DNA from: a virus
Length of the DNA: 64,000 nucleotides
Virus record (IMG/VR): IMGVR_UViG_3300036781_000813
Location: 1 to 64,000 of that record
Reading direction: 5' to 3' (one strand)
The notes under the pieces are model-generated. The model was not told where the DNA came from, searched no databases, and saw nothing but the letters and a program-made list of their open reading frames with translations. Positions 63,721-64,000 of the stretch are shown here, piece after piece; position 1 is the stretch's first letter; every line of letters begins with the position of its first letter. Position numbers and translations under genes: made by a program.

Positions 63721-64000
63721 ATGCCCTCTGATATGACTCCCTCCCCCGCCCAACAACGGAGAATCGACGTGAAGACCACTGAGGAAACTTCAATCGTCCC
63801 GATCAAACCGGGCGCACGGGCCATCTTTATTTACACGGACAAGGCGCAGCTTGGCGACGATGCACGGCAAATGTTGATCGAGGCTGGTTACGTACCCGTC
63901 AAGGTCGCCGCGATCGACAACGTGAAGCTACTTCCCTTAACGGTGCACCACGAAGTTACAGGTGACGAAATCGACCTCGTCTCTATGGTCGCGCTCAAGA
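63721..64000 (+). CDS. Partial gene running off the window
   Basis: Open frame from ATG 63721 (or GTG 63769 with GGAGA upstream) to the last base, 93 codons. Contains GARAIFIYTDKAQLGDDARQ and LIEAGYVPVKVAAIDNVKLL; an alpha/beta start. The end lies outside the window, so no function is given. Confidence 0.55.
   Translation, partial: MPSDMTPSPAQQRRIDVKTTEETSIVPIKPGARAIFIYTDKAQLGDDARQMLIEAGYVPVKVAAIDNVKLLPLTVHHEVTGDEIDLVSMVALK

Noticed and set aside
1-64000. CRISPR arrays, tRNAs, integrase, insertion sequences
   Set aside because: None was seen on reading both strands; the repeats found are operators, hairpins or protein-coding repeats.

Overview
The window is almost entirely a temperate, contractile-tailed bacteriophage (myovirus morphotype). 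It is either a free genome or a prophage whose ends lie outside the window. GC content is high throughout. The protein families (small carph-isopro-like Cro protein, GapR-like domain, DUF6283, Pam3-like baseplate genes) suggest an alphaproteobacterial host, probably Hyphomicrobiales; this is inference. No integrase, tRNA, rRNA, insertion sequence or CRISPR array was seen.

Layout. 1-4.2 kb: small + strand accessory genes, including a GIY-YIG protein and a HigB/HigA toxin-antitoxin pair behind a palindromic promoter. 4.2-5.0 kb: an orphan methyltransferase on the - strand. 5.1-38.5 kb: one long - strand late operon. Read in transcription order it holds a NusG-like factor, small and large terminase, DUF1073 portal, Mu-F-like head protein, DUF2213 putative protease, scaffold-like protein, cement protein, DUF2184 capsid, head-tail joining genes, DUF3383 sheath, tube, tail chaperone with a -1 frameshift, tape measure with a lysozyme domain, baseplate, tail fibres, and a lysis cassette ending at a terminator near 5.06 kb. 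38.7-52.6 kb: - strand early genes from a leftward promoter: small proteins, DnaB helicase, a replication protein, a cytosine methylase with a repeat array, an ECF sigma factor, RusA, a GapR-like protein and HTH proteins. 52.6-55.1 kb: immunity region with an S24-type repressor between two pairs of identical-type operators, plus - strand genes for a secreted nuclease and a LprI-like periplasmic protein. 55.1-64 kb: rightward early operon with a coiled-coil protein, RecT annealing protein, HNH endonuclease and many small Cys-rich proteins.

The most unusual element is in the Mu-F-like head protein gene. A 1098-bp insertion (32494-33591) encodes a 366-residue intein on the - strand, inserted at an N|CRC motif. 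On the + strand the same DNA encodes a 337-residue protein with three helix-turn-helix-like segments and a PD-(D/E)XK nuclease core, with its own ribosome binding site and a possible promoter. The two frames are in exact antisense codon register and the nuclease gene fills about 92% of the insertion. It appears to be an intein whose homing endonuclease is encoded on the opposite strand rather than inside the intein protein.

Control appears layered. The S24 repressor would act on operators near 52.6 and 55.1 kb. The phage sigma factor and the NusG homologue may then direct late transcription. The + strand small genes at both window edges resemble one another in style, so they may be one operon split by where the window was cut.
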